A stretch of 64,000 bases of DNA, taken from the NCBI GenBank assembly GCA_964519015.1, contig CAZFHZ010000006.1, positions 1-64,000 on the forward strand, read 5' to 3'. A model generated the notes under the pieces. That model made no database searches. It worked only from the letters and a program-made list of their open reading frames with translations, and had not been told where the DNA came from. Shown one piece after another: positions 50,728 through 59,234 of the stretch (position 1 is the first letter of the stretch; each line of letters begins with the position of its first letter). The stretch is from CAZFHZ01 sp964519015 (GTDB lineage Bacteria > Blakebacterota > Blakebacteria > Blakebacterales > CAYUVJ01). Position numbers and translations under genes: made by a program.

Positions 50728-51519
50728 CTATTCCCGATAGGTGTCCCGGCTTCGGACCCGGTAGAAGTACTCGTAGCCGAGCAGAACCGCGACCAGCAGA
50801 GTCACGGGCAGGAATGGGATGAGTTCCTGCCCCCATATGTCCGGCCTGAGTGCTCCGGGCCATCTGGTTCCCAGCGCCAGCCCGACCAGCCTGCGATCCA
50901 GGGAGGACAGGTTCAATCCACCGAAAACCGGCACCAGCGCCACCACCAAGAGAACCAGCCACTGCCAGGATTTCAGGAGCGGACGGTTCCGGCGGCTCTC
51001 AAGGAGCAGAATGAAAAAAGAAAAGACGAGGCTCAGCACGAGCACGCCGGCGATGATCCAGAAGATGACTCCCTTGACGGCGACGACATCCCAGAACCCG
51101 AGCTCCTCCGGACCGGACAGGTTGCGGCCCAGGCGGAACTGAGTCACGTCCACGAAGAAGAGCAGCCAGAATCCCAGCAGGACCAGGGTGACGCCGTGCA
51201 GGCTCACGGTCCGCCCCACTCGGGCGAGGGCGATCTCCGTACGCGTGACCGGCAGGGGTAGGAGGAACCGCAGCCTCCGTTCCGCCTTGTCCACCGAGAT
51301 GGTCTTGAAGGTCCAGTAGACATGCCCGGCCAGAACGAGCCACATCAGCAGACCGAACTCATCACCCAGCGAGGGACCAACAATGAAACCGGCCCCTGAG
51401 TGGTGCTCGTGGAGGGTTAAGAAGAGGGCCAGCGCCAATAAGCAGCCGTATCCGACCAGGATCGTCCGCCTGGAATACCGCAGGTCCGCCAGCAGCAGTT
51501 GCCCGGCCCGTCTAAGCAC
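50728..51519 (-). CDS. ABC-2-type transporter permease
   Basis: A 263-residue protein with about six hydrophobic helices (ILVGYGCLLALALFLTL; FGLLMWLVLAGHVYW; TLVLLGFWLLFFVDV; GVIFWIIAGVLVLSLVFSFFILLL; WLVLLVVALVPVFGG; LIPFLPVTLLVAVLLGYEYFY). The sequence is poorly conserved, but the position directly after an ABC ATPase (8-base overlap) marks it as the partner permease. GTG at 51519 follows GGAGGGA. Substrate unknown; GntR-controlled exporters of this layout often handle antibiotics, peptides or envelope stress compounds. Confidence 0.8.
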   Translation of the reverse strand: MLRRAGQLLLADLRYSRRTILVGYGCLLALALFLTLHEHHSGAGFIVGPSLGDEFGLLMWLVLAGHVYWTFKTISVDKAERRLRFLLPLPVTRTEIALARVGRTVSLHGVTLVLLGFWLLFFVDVTQFRLGRNLSGPEELGFWDVVAVKGVIFWIIAGVLVLSLVFSFFILLLESRRNRPLLKSWQWLVLLVVALVPVFGGLNLSSLDRRLVGLALGTRWPGALRPDIWGQELIPFLPVTLLVAVLLGYEYFYRVRSRDTYRE

Positions 51520-52402
51520 GATCCGTCCCTCCCTCCCGGTCCTTGAGGATTGCGACCGCAATCTCGTCGATGCCCAGGTGAGACACGTGAAGATCCCGGG
51601 CACCAATCGAATCCAGCTGGTGGAGTACGGCCTGGTAATCACCGGTCGTAATCCTGTGCTCGGATCCCCGGGAGCGGTGCTCGTGGATCCCGGCCATGAG
51701 CGGCAGGTCGCCGTCGAAGGTGAAGAGGATCTGCCGCCACCGGTCCACCAGGAGGTCGGTACGCTCTCGGCGGAAGATCTTGCCATCCCGGATGAAAGCC
51801 AGCTCGTCGGCCAGCCGCGAAATGTCTCCCAGCACGTGGGTGGCATAGAGGATCGAATGTTCCTCCTCCTCGGCCATGAACGCCCGCATGAGGTCCAGGG
51901 CGGTGGACCGCACGACCGGATCCAGGCCATCCGTGGGTTCATCGAAGAGGAGGAGGTGGGGCCGGTGAGCGAGGGCGGCCACCAGCCCCAATTTCACTCG
52001 GCTGCCCCGGGAGAGAACCTGCACCGGCTTTTCCAGATCCAGGTCGAGCTGCTTGGCCAGGGCGGCCGCCAGCCGCCGATCCCAGTCCGGGTAGAAGCCG
52101 GCCAGGAATCCCAGATTCTCCCGGCCGGTCCACGACTCGTAGAACGGCCGTTCCTCTCCCAGGAACCCGATCGGCAGCTTCCACTCTGTCTTCCGGGCCT
52201 GCTGAGGCAGACCCGCGACCTCCACCGTCCCCCGCTCGGGGAGAAGCAGACCGGCAATCAGGTGGAGCGTTGTGCTCTTACCCGCGCCGTTGGGACCCAG
52301 CAATCCCAGGACGGTGCCCGGCTCAAGTTCCAGATCGAGGGGCCCCAAAGTGAATCCGGGGAAGGACTTCATCAGGGTTGAAACCTTCAAGACGGCCGTC
52401 AT
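51512..52402 (-). CDS. ABC transporter ATP-binding protein
   Basis: A 296-residue ABC ATPase. Walker A LLGPNGAGKSTT (about residues 34-45), a divergent signature LSRGSRVKLGL in place of LSGGQ, Walker B LLLFDEPTDGLDP and the switch His in ATHVLGD. A C-terminal extension of about 75 residues follows the core. It is the YtrB/CcmA-like type that pairs with ABC-2 permeases. The ATG overlaps the GntR stop by four bases, so regulator, ATPase and permease form one operon. Confidence 0.94.
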   Translation of the reverse strand: MTAVLKVSTLMKSFPGFTLGPLDLELEPGTVLGLLGPNGAGKSTTLHLIAGLLLPERGTVEVAGLPQQARKTEWKLPIGFLGEERPFYESWTGRENLGFLAGFYPDWDRRLAAALAKQLDLDLEKPVQVLSRGSRVKLGLVAALAHRPHLLLFDEPTDGLDPVVRSTALDLMRAFMAEEEEHSILYATHVLGDISRLADELAFIRDGKIFRRERTDLLVDRWRQILFTFDGDLPLMAGIHEHRSRGSEHRITTGDYQAVLHQLDSIGARDLHVSHLGIDEIAVAILKDREGGTDRA

Positions 52403-52785
52403 ACCGGTGCTCCTGTTGTTTTCAGGCTGTCCTCGATAATCCCGCGCACCTGGTCGGCATCCAGCCCCTGCGCCAGCGCGTCTCGTACCACCGGGGTGAG
52501 GGCCTCGCGGAGCCGTTCGAGGGCCAGCCCCTCCTTCTCGGGTCCCGACAGGGGGGAGACGAAGAACCCTTTGCCCGGCCGGGCATGGACAAGGCCCTCG
52601 CCTTCGAGGTCGGAGTAGGCGCGCTTGACTGTGATGACACTGACCCGCTGGTCCCGGGCCAACTCGCGGATGGAGGGAAGTCCATCCCCCGGCGCCAGGC
52701 GGCCGGACAGGATACGCGCCCGGATCTGCCGGGAGATCTGACCGTGGAGGGGTTCCGCAGATTGTTCGCTGAGATTCAGCAGCAT
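52399..52785 (-). CDS. GntR-family regulator, YtrA type
   Basis: A 128-residue repressor with a winged helix (about residues 10-75: SGEPL-type start AEPLHGQISRQIRARILSG, LPSIRELARDQRVSVITVKRAY) and a short helical tail, typical of the YtrA subfamily that lacks a large effector domain. The ATG at 52785 matches the family start MLLNLS; a TTG at 52806 would add seven residues. It is first in the ABC operon, behind a strong promoter with partly palindromic AT-rich sequence, consistent with autorepression. Confidence 0.91.
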   Translation of the reverse strand: MLLNLSEQSAEPLHGQISRQIRARILSGRLAPGDGLPSIRELARDQRVSVITVKRAYSDLEGEGLVHARPGKGFFVSPLSGPEKEGLALERLREALTPVVRDALAQGLDADQVRGIIEDSLKTTGAPV

Positions 52786-52850
52786 GTCCCGGCTGTCCGT
52801 CCGCAATGGATATCCATGGCGAGTACTGGCCTGACCCGCTAGCTGTTTAT

Positions 52851-52879
52851 ACTATATATATACGGTAGATACAAGTCAA
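52851..52879 (-). promoter_or_regulatory. promoter and probable GntR operator of the ABC operon
   Basis: On the minus strand: TTGACT (52879-52874), 17-base spacer, TATAGT (52856-52851). The spacer and -10 lie in an alternating TATATATA tract flanked by imperfect arms GTATCTACCG and TAGTATAAAC (six of ten positions paired), resembling YtrA-type operators. Confidence 0.65.
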
Positions 52880-52938
52880 GCATGGAGAATCAATAGGCGG
52901 TCTTCCCCGGAATAGGGACCTCCGTTCGTCCGCTGTTG

Positions 52939-52998
52939 CTCAGGGCGGCCGTGCTCTGAGCGGCCGTGCTCTGAGCGGCTGTGCTCGGAGCGGCCAGG
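52939..52998. repeat. four tandem 15-bp units downstream of emrB-like gene
   Basis: Units CTCAGGGCGGCCGTG, CTCTGAGCGGCCGTG, CTCTGAGCGGCTGTG and CTCGGAGCGGCCAGG follow head to tail, beginning one base past the efflux pump stop codon. In another minus-strand frame they would read as repeated STAAQ, but that frame has no start of its own here. Confidence 0.8.
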
Positions 52999-52999
52999 C

Positions 53000-54601
53000 T
53001 CAGCGTGCGGGTCCGGGAGTAGGCACTCCGGCGGGCGCCGTGGCCGACCCGGGCGGGACCGGCCCGGCCGGGTCCGGAGCGGGTGCTGGTGCACCCGGCC
53101 GGACATGGCTGGTATCGGGAGCCAGCAGCAGGCTCAGGGAGCACCCCCCGACCAGCAGCAGGATCCCGGTGAAGACGAAGCCGTTCTGGAAGGCCAGCAC
53201 CTGCGCCCGGTGGGAGATCTGGCCGGCAGCCAGCGCGGTGGCCCCGGCCGTCCCGCCGCTCAGAGAGGCCAACCGGGAGAAGGGAATAGAGGCGGCCGGC
53301 AGCAGTTCCCCCATGCGGACCGCGTGCTGGTGGGCGGCGCCGGTAACGTAGGTGTTGAGCAGGGCGATCCCGAAGGCCCCCCCCACCCGCTGCATGATGT
53401 TGAGGAAGCTGGCGGCCGTGGGCACCGACCGGCGCGGCACCGCGTTGATGGCGGCGGTCATGAGCGGGGCCATCATGAGGGCCAGGCCGATCCCCCTCAG
53501 GATCTGCGGTCCGATGATGCCGGCCGCCCCGGTGAGCGGGTCGAGCCGGCCGTAGAGCAGCATCGAGACGGCCGCCGTGGCCGTCCCGATGAACACCAGC
53601 GGACGCGGGTTGAAGCGGTCGGAGAGCCGGCCCGCCACCGGCATGAAGGCCCCCACCGCGAGCGCTCCCGGCATCATCCAAAGGCCGGTCTGCAGGGTCG
53701 TGTAGCCGACCAGGTTCTCCAGGAAGATGGGCAGCAGGAAGACCCCGCCGAACAGGCCGATCGCTCGGAAGACGGCCAGCGCCATGCTCATGGTGTAGTT
53801 GCGGTAGCGGAAGAGGTTGAGGTCGAGCAGGGGCCTGGCCGCCGAGAACTCCACCCCCAGGAAGAGCACCAGCCCGATCACCGCCAGGGCCGAGGCGGTC
53901 AGCACATAGGTCGAGTCCCACCCCTTCTGCTGCCCGTTGGAGAGGGCCAGCAGTCCGGCGATCAGGAAGAGGGAGAGGAAGGCGTAGCCCAGGACGTCGA
54001 GCCGGGAGGGCTGCTCACTCCGTTCATCATGCCGTTTCATCACGATCAGCCCGGTGGCCAGCAGGAGCACCCCGATCGGCAGGTTGACCGAGAAGATGCT
54101 CCGCCAGCCGAGCCAGTCGGTCAGGTAGCCCCCCAGGGTGGGTCCCACCGCCGGTCCCACCATGATCCCCATCGACCAGATCCCCAGCGCCCGGCCCCGC
54201 TCGTGCGGCTCGAAGAGGCTGGCCACCAGCGCCATCCCGATCGGCTGGATGGCCCCTCCGCCGACCGCCTGCACGACGCGGGCGAGGATGAGCGACTCCA
54301 TACTCCAGGCCAGCGCACAGAAGGCGGAACCGAGCGTGAAGAGGAAGAGACTGCCCAGGTAGAGGGTCTTGTAGGTCACCCGGTCGGTCAGCCAGCCGAT
54401 CAGCGGCATGGCGACCGCGCTGGCCAGCATGAAGGCGGTGGCCACCCATTCGATGGCCTCCCGGTCCACCCCGAAGGCGCTCATCATGTGCGGCAGGGCG
54501 ACGTTGACGATGCTCGAGTCGAGGATCGCCATCAGGGTCCCGGTCATCACGATGCCCAGGACCAGCCAGCGGTAGTAGCGACCCGGGGAGGGATCGCTCA
54601 T
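53000..54601 (-). CDS. DHA2-family MFS drug efflux transporter (EmrB-like)
   Basis: A 533-residue, 14-helix transporter. The DHA2 motif LDSSIVNVALPHMM at about 28-41, WVATAFMLASAVAMPLIGWLTDR (motif A region) and motif C-like GPAVGPTLGGYLTDWLGWR are clear. The C-terminus is a proline/alanine-rich tail (APDPAGPVPPGSATAPAGVP). ATG overlaps the HlyD-type gene's stop by four bases. With that periplasmic adaptor and the MarR repressor upstream it forms a classical emrRAB-like module for hydrophobic toxic compounds. Confidence 0.94.
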   Translation of the reverse strand: MSDPSPGRYYRWLVLGIVMTGTLMAILDSSIVNVALPHMMSAFGVDREAIEWVATAFMLASAVAMPLIGWLTDRVTYKTLYLGSLFLFTLGSAFCALAWSMESLILARVVQAVGGGAIQPIGMALVASLFEPHERGRALGIWSMGIMVGPAVGPTLGGYLTDWLGWRSIFSVNLPIGVLLLATGLIVMKRHDERSEQPSRLDVLGYAFLSLFLIAGLLALSNGQQKGWDSTYVLTASALAVIGLVLFLGVEFSAARPLLDLNLFRYRNYTMSMALAVFRAIGLFGGVFLLPIFLENLVGYTTLQTGLWMMPGALAVGAFMPVAGRLSDRFNPRPLVFIGTATAAVSMLLYGRLDPLTGAAGIIGPQILRGIGLALMMAPLMTAAINAVPRRSVPTAASFLNIMQRVGGAFGIALLNTYVTGAAHQHAVRMGELLPAASIPFSRLASLSGGTAGATALAAGQISHRAQVLAFQNGFVFTGILLLVGGCSLSLLLAPDTSHVRPGAPAPAPDPAGPVPPGSATAPAGVPTPGPAR

Positions 54602-55722
54602 CGAGAGGGACCACCCGGTCCGCTGCGGCCAGCCCCCTGCCCCCCGACATGGATGCGGACGTGGGCGGAGAGTCCGGGGAGCAGGAGTGGTTCGGTCCCC
54701 TTCCCCTCCCCATCGGAGAGGGGCAGCAGCCGGATGCGCACCGGCACGCGCTGGGAGACTTTGATGAAGGTGCCCGCGACCCCCTCGGAGGGGATCAGGC
54801 TGAAGGAGGACTGGGTCGCCTGCACGATCGAGACGACCTCACCGGGCAGCACCCGGTCGGGGTAAGCGTCGAGGCGGATGTCCACCCGCTGGCCGGGGGC
54901 GACCAGGGCCAGGTGCTTCTCCTCTATATTGGCCTCCAGCCGCAGGGTAGTGGGATCGTAGAGGGTGACCACCGGGAGGGATGAGGAGGTGTTGCTCCCC
55001 GGCTCCCGCCAGCGGCGCACGATGAGACCGGCCACCGGCGCGACGACTGCGGTCTCCGAGGCCGCGATCCGCGCCTGCTCGATCGCGCTCCGGGCCAGAT
55101 CGGCGCGGGCCCGGGCGGAGGCCAGGGCGGCCTCGGCCGCCGCCAGGTCCTCCGGGCGGGTGCCCTGCCGCAGCAGGGACAGGCGCGCCTGCGCCTCGGC
55201 CAGCGACTGCCGGTCCAGTTCCAGGCCGGTCAGCAGGCGGTCGAGCTGCTGGCCGGCCACCGAGCCGGTCTGGGCCAGCCGCTGCTGCCGCTCGAGTTCC
55301 TGCTCGGCCAGCCGGATCTGGGCCTGGAGCTTCTCCACCTCGGCGGCGGCGACCGCGATCTCCTCGGGCAGCGGACCGTTCCGGGCCCGGCGCAGGCGGG
55401 CCTCAGCGCTGGAGGCCTCGGCCAGGGTGACGCGCAGCCCCTCCTCGGCCTGCCGGACACGCAGGCGGGCGTCCCGCTCGTCGAGCCGGAAAAGGGTGTC
55501 CCCGGCCGCCACCCGCTCCCCTTCGTGCACGCGGACCTCGGCCAGGCGTCCAGCGATCACCGGAGCGAGGTCGATCAGTTCCCCGGCCAGCCGGGCATCA
55601 TCAGTGGCCAGCACTCCGACCAGGACGAGCCGCCAGTAGAGGGTCAGGCACAGGGCAGCCAGCAGCAGCGCGCCGAACGCGATCAGGAAGGGCCGGGGGA
55701 GACGGGGGAGGGGGAGCTTCAC
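54598..55722 (-). CDS. HlyD/EmrA-family membrane fusion protein
   Basis: A 374-residue periplasmic adaptor. One N-terminal helix (FLIAFGALLLAALCLTLYW), a split biotinyl-lipoyl domain (IAGRLAEVRVHEGERVAAGDTLFRLD and later TAVVAPVAGLIVRRWREPG), a long alpha-helical hairpin rich in Ala/Glu/Arg, and a beta-barrel. GTG start at 55722. It bridges the inner-membrane DHA2 pump to an outer-membrane channel, which is not encoded here. Confidence 0.93.
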   Translation of the reverse strand: MKLPLPRLPRPFLIAFGALLLAALCLTLYWRLVLVGVLATDDARLAGELIDLAPVIAGRLAEVRVHEGERVAAGDTLFRLDERDARLRVRQAEEGLRVTLAEASSAEARLRRARNGPLPEEIAVAAAEVEKLQAQIRLAEQELERQQRLAQTGSVAGQQLDRLLTGLELDRQSLAEAQARLSLLRQGTRPEDLAAAEAALASARARADLARSAIEQARIAASETAVVAPVAGLIVRRWREPGSNTSSSLPVVTLYDPTTLRLEANIEEKHLALVAPGQRVDIRLDAYPDRVLPGEVVSIVQATQSSFSLIPSEGVAGTFIKVSQRVPVRIRLLPLSDGEGKGTEPLLLPGLSAHVRIHVGGQGAGRSGPGGPSR

Positions 55723-55745
55723 GGGATATCCTTCGGTTGGGTGGG

Positions 55746-56225
55746 TCAGAGCCGTTCGATGCTCTCATTGAGACGTTCCAGCAGTTCGCTCAGTCGGTCG
55801 ATATCGCGGGCCGGCCACTCCCGGAGGATCTGCCTGTAGGTGGCCATGCGGGCCGCCCGGGCCCGGGTCAGGAAATCCGCTCCCTCGCCGGTCAATTTCA
55901 GGCGCACCCGCCGCCGGTCCGTCTCGCAGGGGGTGCGCGCTACCAGGCCCCCTTCGACCAGCCGGTCGACCAGCCGGCTGGCCGTCGAGGGCTCGACATC
56001 AAGGGCAGTGGCCACCTCACCCAGCCCCTGGTCGGGCCGGGCGAGCCCCTCGATGGCGCGCAGGATCCGGATCGTGCCCGGTTCGACCGCCTGGCCGAAA
56101 TGGGCGGTGAAGACCTGACGCAGGTGGGGCCGGCCCCAGATCCGGCGCAGCCGTGAAAGGGCCACGTCGAGCAGCTCGAGCCGGCGGCGATTGCTTCCGG
56201 AAGAGGTCATGCATGTACGATGCAT
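55746..56225 (-). CDS. MarR-family transcriptional repressor
   Basis: A 159-residue winged-helix regulator. The DNA-binding region is GLGEVATALDVEPSTASRLVDRLVEGGLVARTP with wing basic residues CETDRRRVRLKLT. Three in-frame ATGs are possible (56234, 56225, 56210). The middle one is used because TATTAT ends seven bases upstream and the operator is centred just before it, but 56210 is equally credible. It heads the marR-emrA-emrB operon and very likely represses it through the nested palindrome at 56210-56244. Confidence 0.9.
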   Translation of the reverse strand: MHRTCMTSSGSNRRRLELLDVALSRLRRIWGRPHLRQVFTAHFGQAVEPGTIRILRAIEGLARPDQGLGEVATALDVEPSTASRLVDRLVEGGLVARTPCETDRRRVRLKLTGEGADFLTRARAARMATYRQILREWPARDIDRLSELLERLNESIERL

Positions 56226-56244
56226 CAATTGCATAATACATGCA
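56210..56244. promoter_or_regulatory. nested palindromic operator at the marR start
   Basis: Outer arms TGCATGTA (56210-56217) and TACATGCA (56237-56244) and inner arms ATGCA (56220-56224) and TGCAT (56230-56234) are all perfect and share one centre at 56227. A -10-like TATTAT (minus strand, 56238-56233) lies inside, so binding would block transcription start. Confidence 0.75.
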
Positions 56245-56429
56245 ATAACACATCGTCCTGCCCATCTGCCTCCCTCCCGGCGTCCGGTTGTTCCTCACCG
56301 GCCGGCCCGGGTGACATCGACAGATGATCCGCGCGGTTTGACCCGGTAGGCATCGTCCATCCGCCTCCCGGCTCGTTGAACGGGGACGGATACCTGCGCG
56401 ACGGCTGACCCAGGCCGGGAGGTTTCTCC

Positions 56430-57605
56430 ATGAGGATTCGTGATGCTCCCTGTCCGATCCCCATTCTGACCGTGCTGCTGGTCGCCGGTTGCGGCGGGCA
56501 GAGGGGCTCCGACCCGGTGGTCACTCGCCTCCCCTCCGGGGAGGTCGTGACCACCTACCGCAGCCTGCCGATCCACCCCCTGGTCCTGGACACCCTGGCC
56601 GTCTGGGACCTCTGGAGCGGGGAGAGCGGCTACCTCTTCAGCCGGCTGGCGGGAGCCGCCGGGGACGCCGGCGGCTTCTACCTGCTCGACTCGGGCAACC
56701 GGCAGGTGGTCGCGACCGACCCCCGCGGGCGGGTCCGGACCGTGTTCGGGCGACGGGGGGAAGGGCCGGGTGAGTTCGGTTTCCCCCGTTTCCTGAACGT
56801 GGTGGGCGCTCAGGTATGGGTCGGGGATATCATGCCGGTGCGTTTCTCCCTCTTCGATCCCGACGGCACCTTCCGCCGGACCATCCCCAGCCTGCGTCCG
56901 CTCGTGCCCGGACCCGACGGCTGCGCCATTCTCCCCGACGGCCGCGTGCTCAACGCGATGGACGAGGTGGACGGCCGGCTCGCCCTGCTCCGCTTCGATC
57001 CGGCCACCGGCACCGGCGACACCCTGGCGGTCATGGAGAGTCTGGCCGCCGTGGTGATCGAGCTGACCCGCAGCGACGGGAGCGTGGTCCCCTTCGATAC
57101 CCGGCCCCAGTTCGCCCCCGAACTCCACTGGGCGTGGTCGGAGACGGGGCGCCTGGTGACCGTCACGGGAGTGGACTACACCTTCGAGGAGCGGGACTCG
57201 GGCGGGCGCATCCGGCGGCGGCTGACCGCCTCCACCCCGGCCCTGGAAGTGACCGCGGCCGACCGGGAGACCTTCTTCCGCGACACCCGCTTCGGCTTCG
57301 GTGACGGGGCCGGCGTCTCCTCGGAGGAGATCCGCCGGCGGTGGGTCTTCGCCGAGCGGCGCCCGGCCATCACCGGGATCCGGATTGATCCGCTCGGGCG
57401 GATCTGGGTACTGGCCGCCACCCCGGACGTGCACGCATCGCGTACCGACCTCTTCGACGCCGACCACCACTACCTGGGGAGCCTGGAACTGCCGGCACTC
57501 CCGCTGGCCTTCACCCCGGACGGCACCGCCCTGCTGCGCATCGTCCGGGAGGAGGGACGGGAGGTTTGTTTCACCGCCCGAATACGATTCCGGAACGAAG
57601 ATTGA
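56430..57605 (+). CDS. 6-bladed beta-propeller lipoprotein
   Basis: A 391-residue lipoprotein: signal ILTVLLVAGC with Cys near residue 21, then a propeller with FGRRGEGPGEFGFPRFLN (about 110-127), VWVGDIMPVRFSLFDPDG and GRIWVLAATPD. It is closely related in layout to the protein at 1787 (same length class, shared TPALEVTAADRETFF-like region: TPDLTVTAAHREWYF there). ATG at 56430 follows GGGAGG. Its 3' end overlaps the promoter of the following regulator gene. Function unknown. Confidence 0.82.
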   Translation: MRIRDAPCPIPILTVLLVAGCGGQRGSDPVVTRLPSGEVVTTYRSLPIHPLVLDTLAVWDLWSGESGYLFSRLAGAAGDAGGFYLLDSGNRQVVATDPRGRVRTVFGRRGEGPGEFGFPRFLNVVGAQVWVGDIMPVRFSLFDPDGTFRRTIPSLRPLVPGPDGCAILPDGRVLNAMDEVDGRLALLRFDPATGTGDTLAVMESLAAVVIELTRSDGSVVPFDTRPQFAPELHWAWSETGRLVTVTGVDYTFEERDSGGRIRRRLTASTPALEVTAADRETFFRDTRFGFGDGAGVSSEEIRRRWVFAERRPAITGIRIDPLGRIWVLAATPDVHASRTDLFDADHHYLGSLELPALPLAFTPDGTALLRIVREEGREVCFTARIRFRNED

Positions 57606-57630
57606 CCCTCTTGTAACGATTTCGTACACT
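57602..57630 (+). promoter_or_regulatory. promoter giving a leaderless sigma-54 activator transcript
   Basis: TTGACC (57602-57607), 17-base spacer, TACACT (57625-57630), six bases, then ATG at 57637. No Shine-Dalgarno precedes the ATG. The -35 overlaps the stop codon of the preceding gene. Confidence 0.62.
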
Positions 57631-57636
57631 ACCGGC

Positions 57637-59085
57637 ATGAACCTGTCGAGCCCGACCCTGCTCTTCTGCGCCCGCGAAGAGCTGGAGACCCAGTTGCGCG
57701 GACAGATCCAGGAGGGCGCCACCTACCTGGTGCGGGCCCCCCACTGGGAGGCCTTCTCGCGCCTGGTGGCCCAGCTCGTGTTCGGGGTCGTGGTGGTCGA
57801 CTTCCGCCTCCTGGTGGACCGGGAGAGTGCGCTCGATCCCGCCGCCCTCGAGCGACTGGTCGAAGAGGCGGCCGAGTCGAACGCCCAGGTGCGCCTGCTG
57901 GTCTTCGATGTGCCCGGCGAGGGACTCTTCGAGACCCTGCTCACCGCCGGAGTGCACGACGTGCTGCTGGAACCGGTGGCCCTGCGGGAACTGGTCCTGC
58001 GCCTGGAGCGCGCCCTGGACGCCTACGCCTGGCTCGCCCAGCGTAACTACTACGTCGGCAAGAGCGGTCACATCTTCCGGGTGGAGGACATTGTCGGGGA
58101 CAGTCCCGGCATGCTCCAGATCTTCGATCAGGTGCGCCGGCTGGCCCCCAGCCGCACCCCCGTGCTCATCACCGGCGAGACCGGTTCGGGCAAGGAACTC
58201 ATCGCCGCCGCCATCCACTACAACAGCCCGCGCCGGGAAGGGCCCTTCATCAAGGTCAACTGCGCCGCCCTGCAGGACACCCTGCTCGAGTCCGACCTGT
58301 TCGGGCACGAGAAGGGTTCCTTCACCGGCGCGGCCCGTCAGCGGATCGGCCGCTTCGAGCAGGCCCACGGCGGCACCCTCTTCCTGGACGAGGTGGGGGA
58401 GATGAGCCCGGCCGTGCAGGCCAAAGTGCTGCGGGTACTCCAGACCCAGGAGTTCGAACGGGTCGGCGGCACCCGGCTCATCCGGGTCGACGTGCGTCTG
58501 ATCGCGGCCACCAACCGCGTGCTTGAGGAAGCCATCGCCGCCGGGACCTTCCGGGAGGACCTCTACTACCGGCTCAACGTGGTGACCATCCACATGCCGC
58601 CGTTGCGGGAGCGGCAGTCCGACATCCCCCAGCTGGCCCGCTTCTTCCTCAAGAAGGCACGGTACGAGGAACGCAGCCGGGTCGAGGACTTCGACCCCGA
58701 GACGCTCGCCTTCCTAACAGAGTACCCCTGGCCGGGGAACGTGCGGGAACTGGAGAACACGGTCTATCAGGCGGTCCTGCTGGCCTCCGACCGTCTCATC
58801 CATGTCGAGGACCTGGCCGTCTACCACCGCCCGCGCCATCCGGCCGGAGCCGGCGTGCCGACGGCGGGGAGCACGGCCGGGCCGGCTCCCTCACCGCCGG
58901 CGCCGGAGGGCCTCGACCTGGAGGAACTGGAGCGGCAGACCATCCTGCGGGCCCTGGACCAGAACGGCTGGGTGCAGAGCCGGGCGGCCGCCCGGCTCGG
59001 GGTGAGCCGGCGCGCCCTCAACTACAAGATCGCCAAGTTCGGATTCACCCACCCGAGCTGGCGGGTCCACCGCGGTCCGGCCTGA
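57637..59085 (+). CDS. sigma-54 activator with receiver-like N-terminal domain
   Basis: A 482-residue regulator. Residues 1-130 have a receiver-like fold, but the usual N-terminal acidic pair is missing (LLFCAREE); an Asp (residue 55, VVVVDFRL) remains at the strand 3 position. The AAA+ domain is intact: TGETGSGKE, GSFTGA (sigma-54 loop, Ser variant), LFLDEVGEMS, FREDLYYRLNVV. A Pro/Ala-rich linker leads to a Fis-type helix-turn-helix (QSRAAARLGVSRRALNYKI). No kinase gene is adjacent. Probably phosphorylation-independent or controlled by another signal. Confidence 0.93.
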   Translation: MNLSSPTLLFCAREELETQLRGQIQEGATYLVRAPHWEAFSRLVAQLVFGVVVVDFRLLVDRESALDPAALERLVEEAAESNAQVRLLVFDVPGEGLFETLLTAGVHDVLLEPVALRELVLRLERALDAYAWLAQRNYYVGKSGHIFRVEDIVGDSPGMLQIFDQVRRLAPSRTPVLITGETGSGKELIAAAIHYNSPRREGPFIKVNCAALQDTLLESDLFGHEKGSFTGAARQRIGRFEQAHGGTLFLDEVGEMSPAVQAKVLRVLQTQEFERVGGTRLIRVDVRLIAATNRVLEEAIAAGTFREDLYYRLNVVTIHMPPLRERQSDIPQLARFFLKKARYEERSRVEDFDPETLAFLTEYPWPGNVRELENTVYQAVLLASDRLIHVEDLAVYHRPRHPAGAGVPTAGSTAGPAPSPPAPEGLDLEELERQTILRALDQNGWVQSRAAARLGVSRRALNYKIAKFGFTHPSWRVHRGPA

Positions 59086-59234
59086 GTCTTCCGATCGTTC
59101 CAACGGAACCGCCCCGGCCGGGGAGGGGGTGCATTCCTCCCTGAACCGGGGCGTCCCTTTCCGGGAGCGTCGGCCGTGCGTCCAGGGGCGGTCGCCGGCC
59201 GGCAGCCCTCCCGGTTTTCAAGATGATCGGGGCC

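Noticed and set aside
52890..53921. Long minus-strand frame through the 3' end of the efflux pump ending after the tandem repeat
   Set aside because: It is out of frame with an intact 14-helix transporter and has no start or family similarity; only the repeat itself is noted.
59086..59234. GC-rich inverted repeats between the sigma-54 activator and the convergent membrane protein, as a terminator
   Set aside because: Stems such as GGGAGG/CCTCCC are short and no T-run follows; in DNA this GC-rich such pairs arise by chance.
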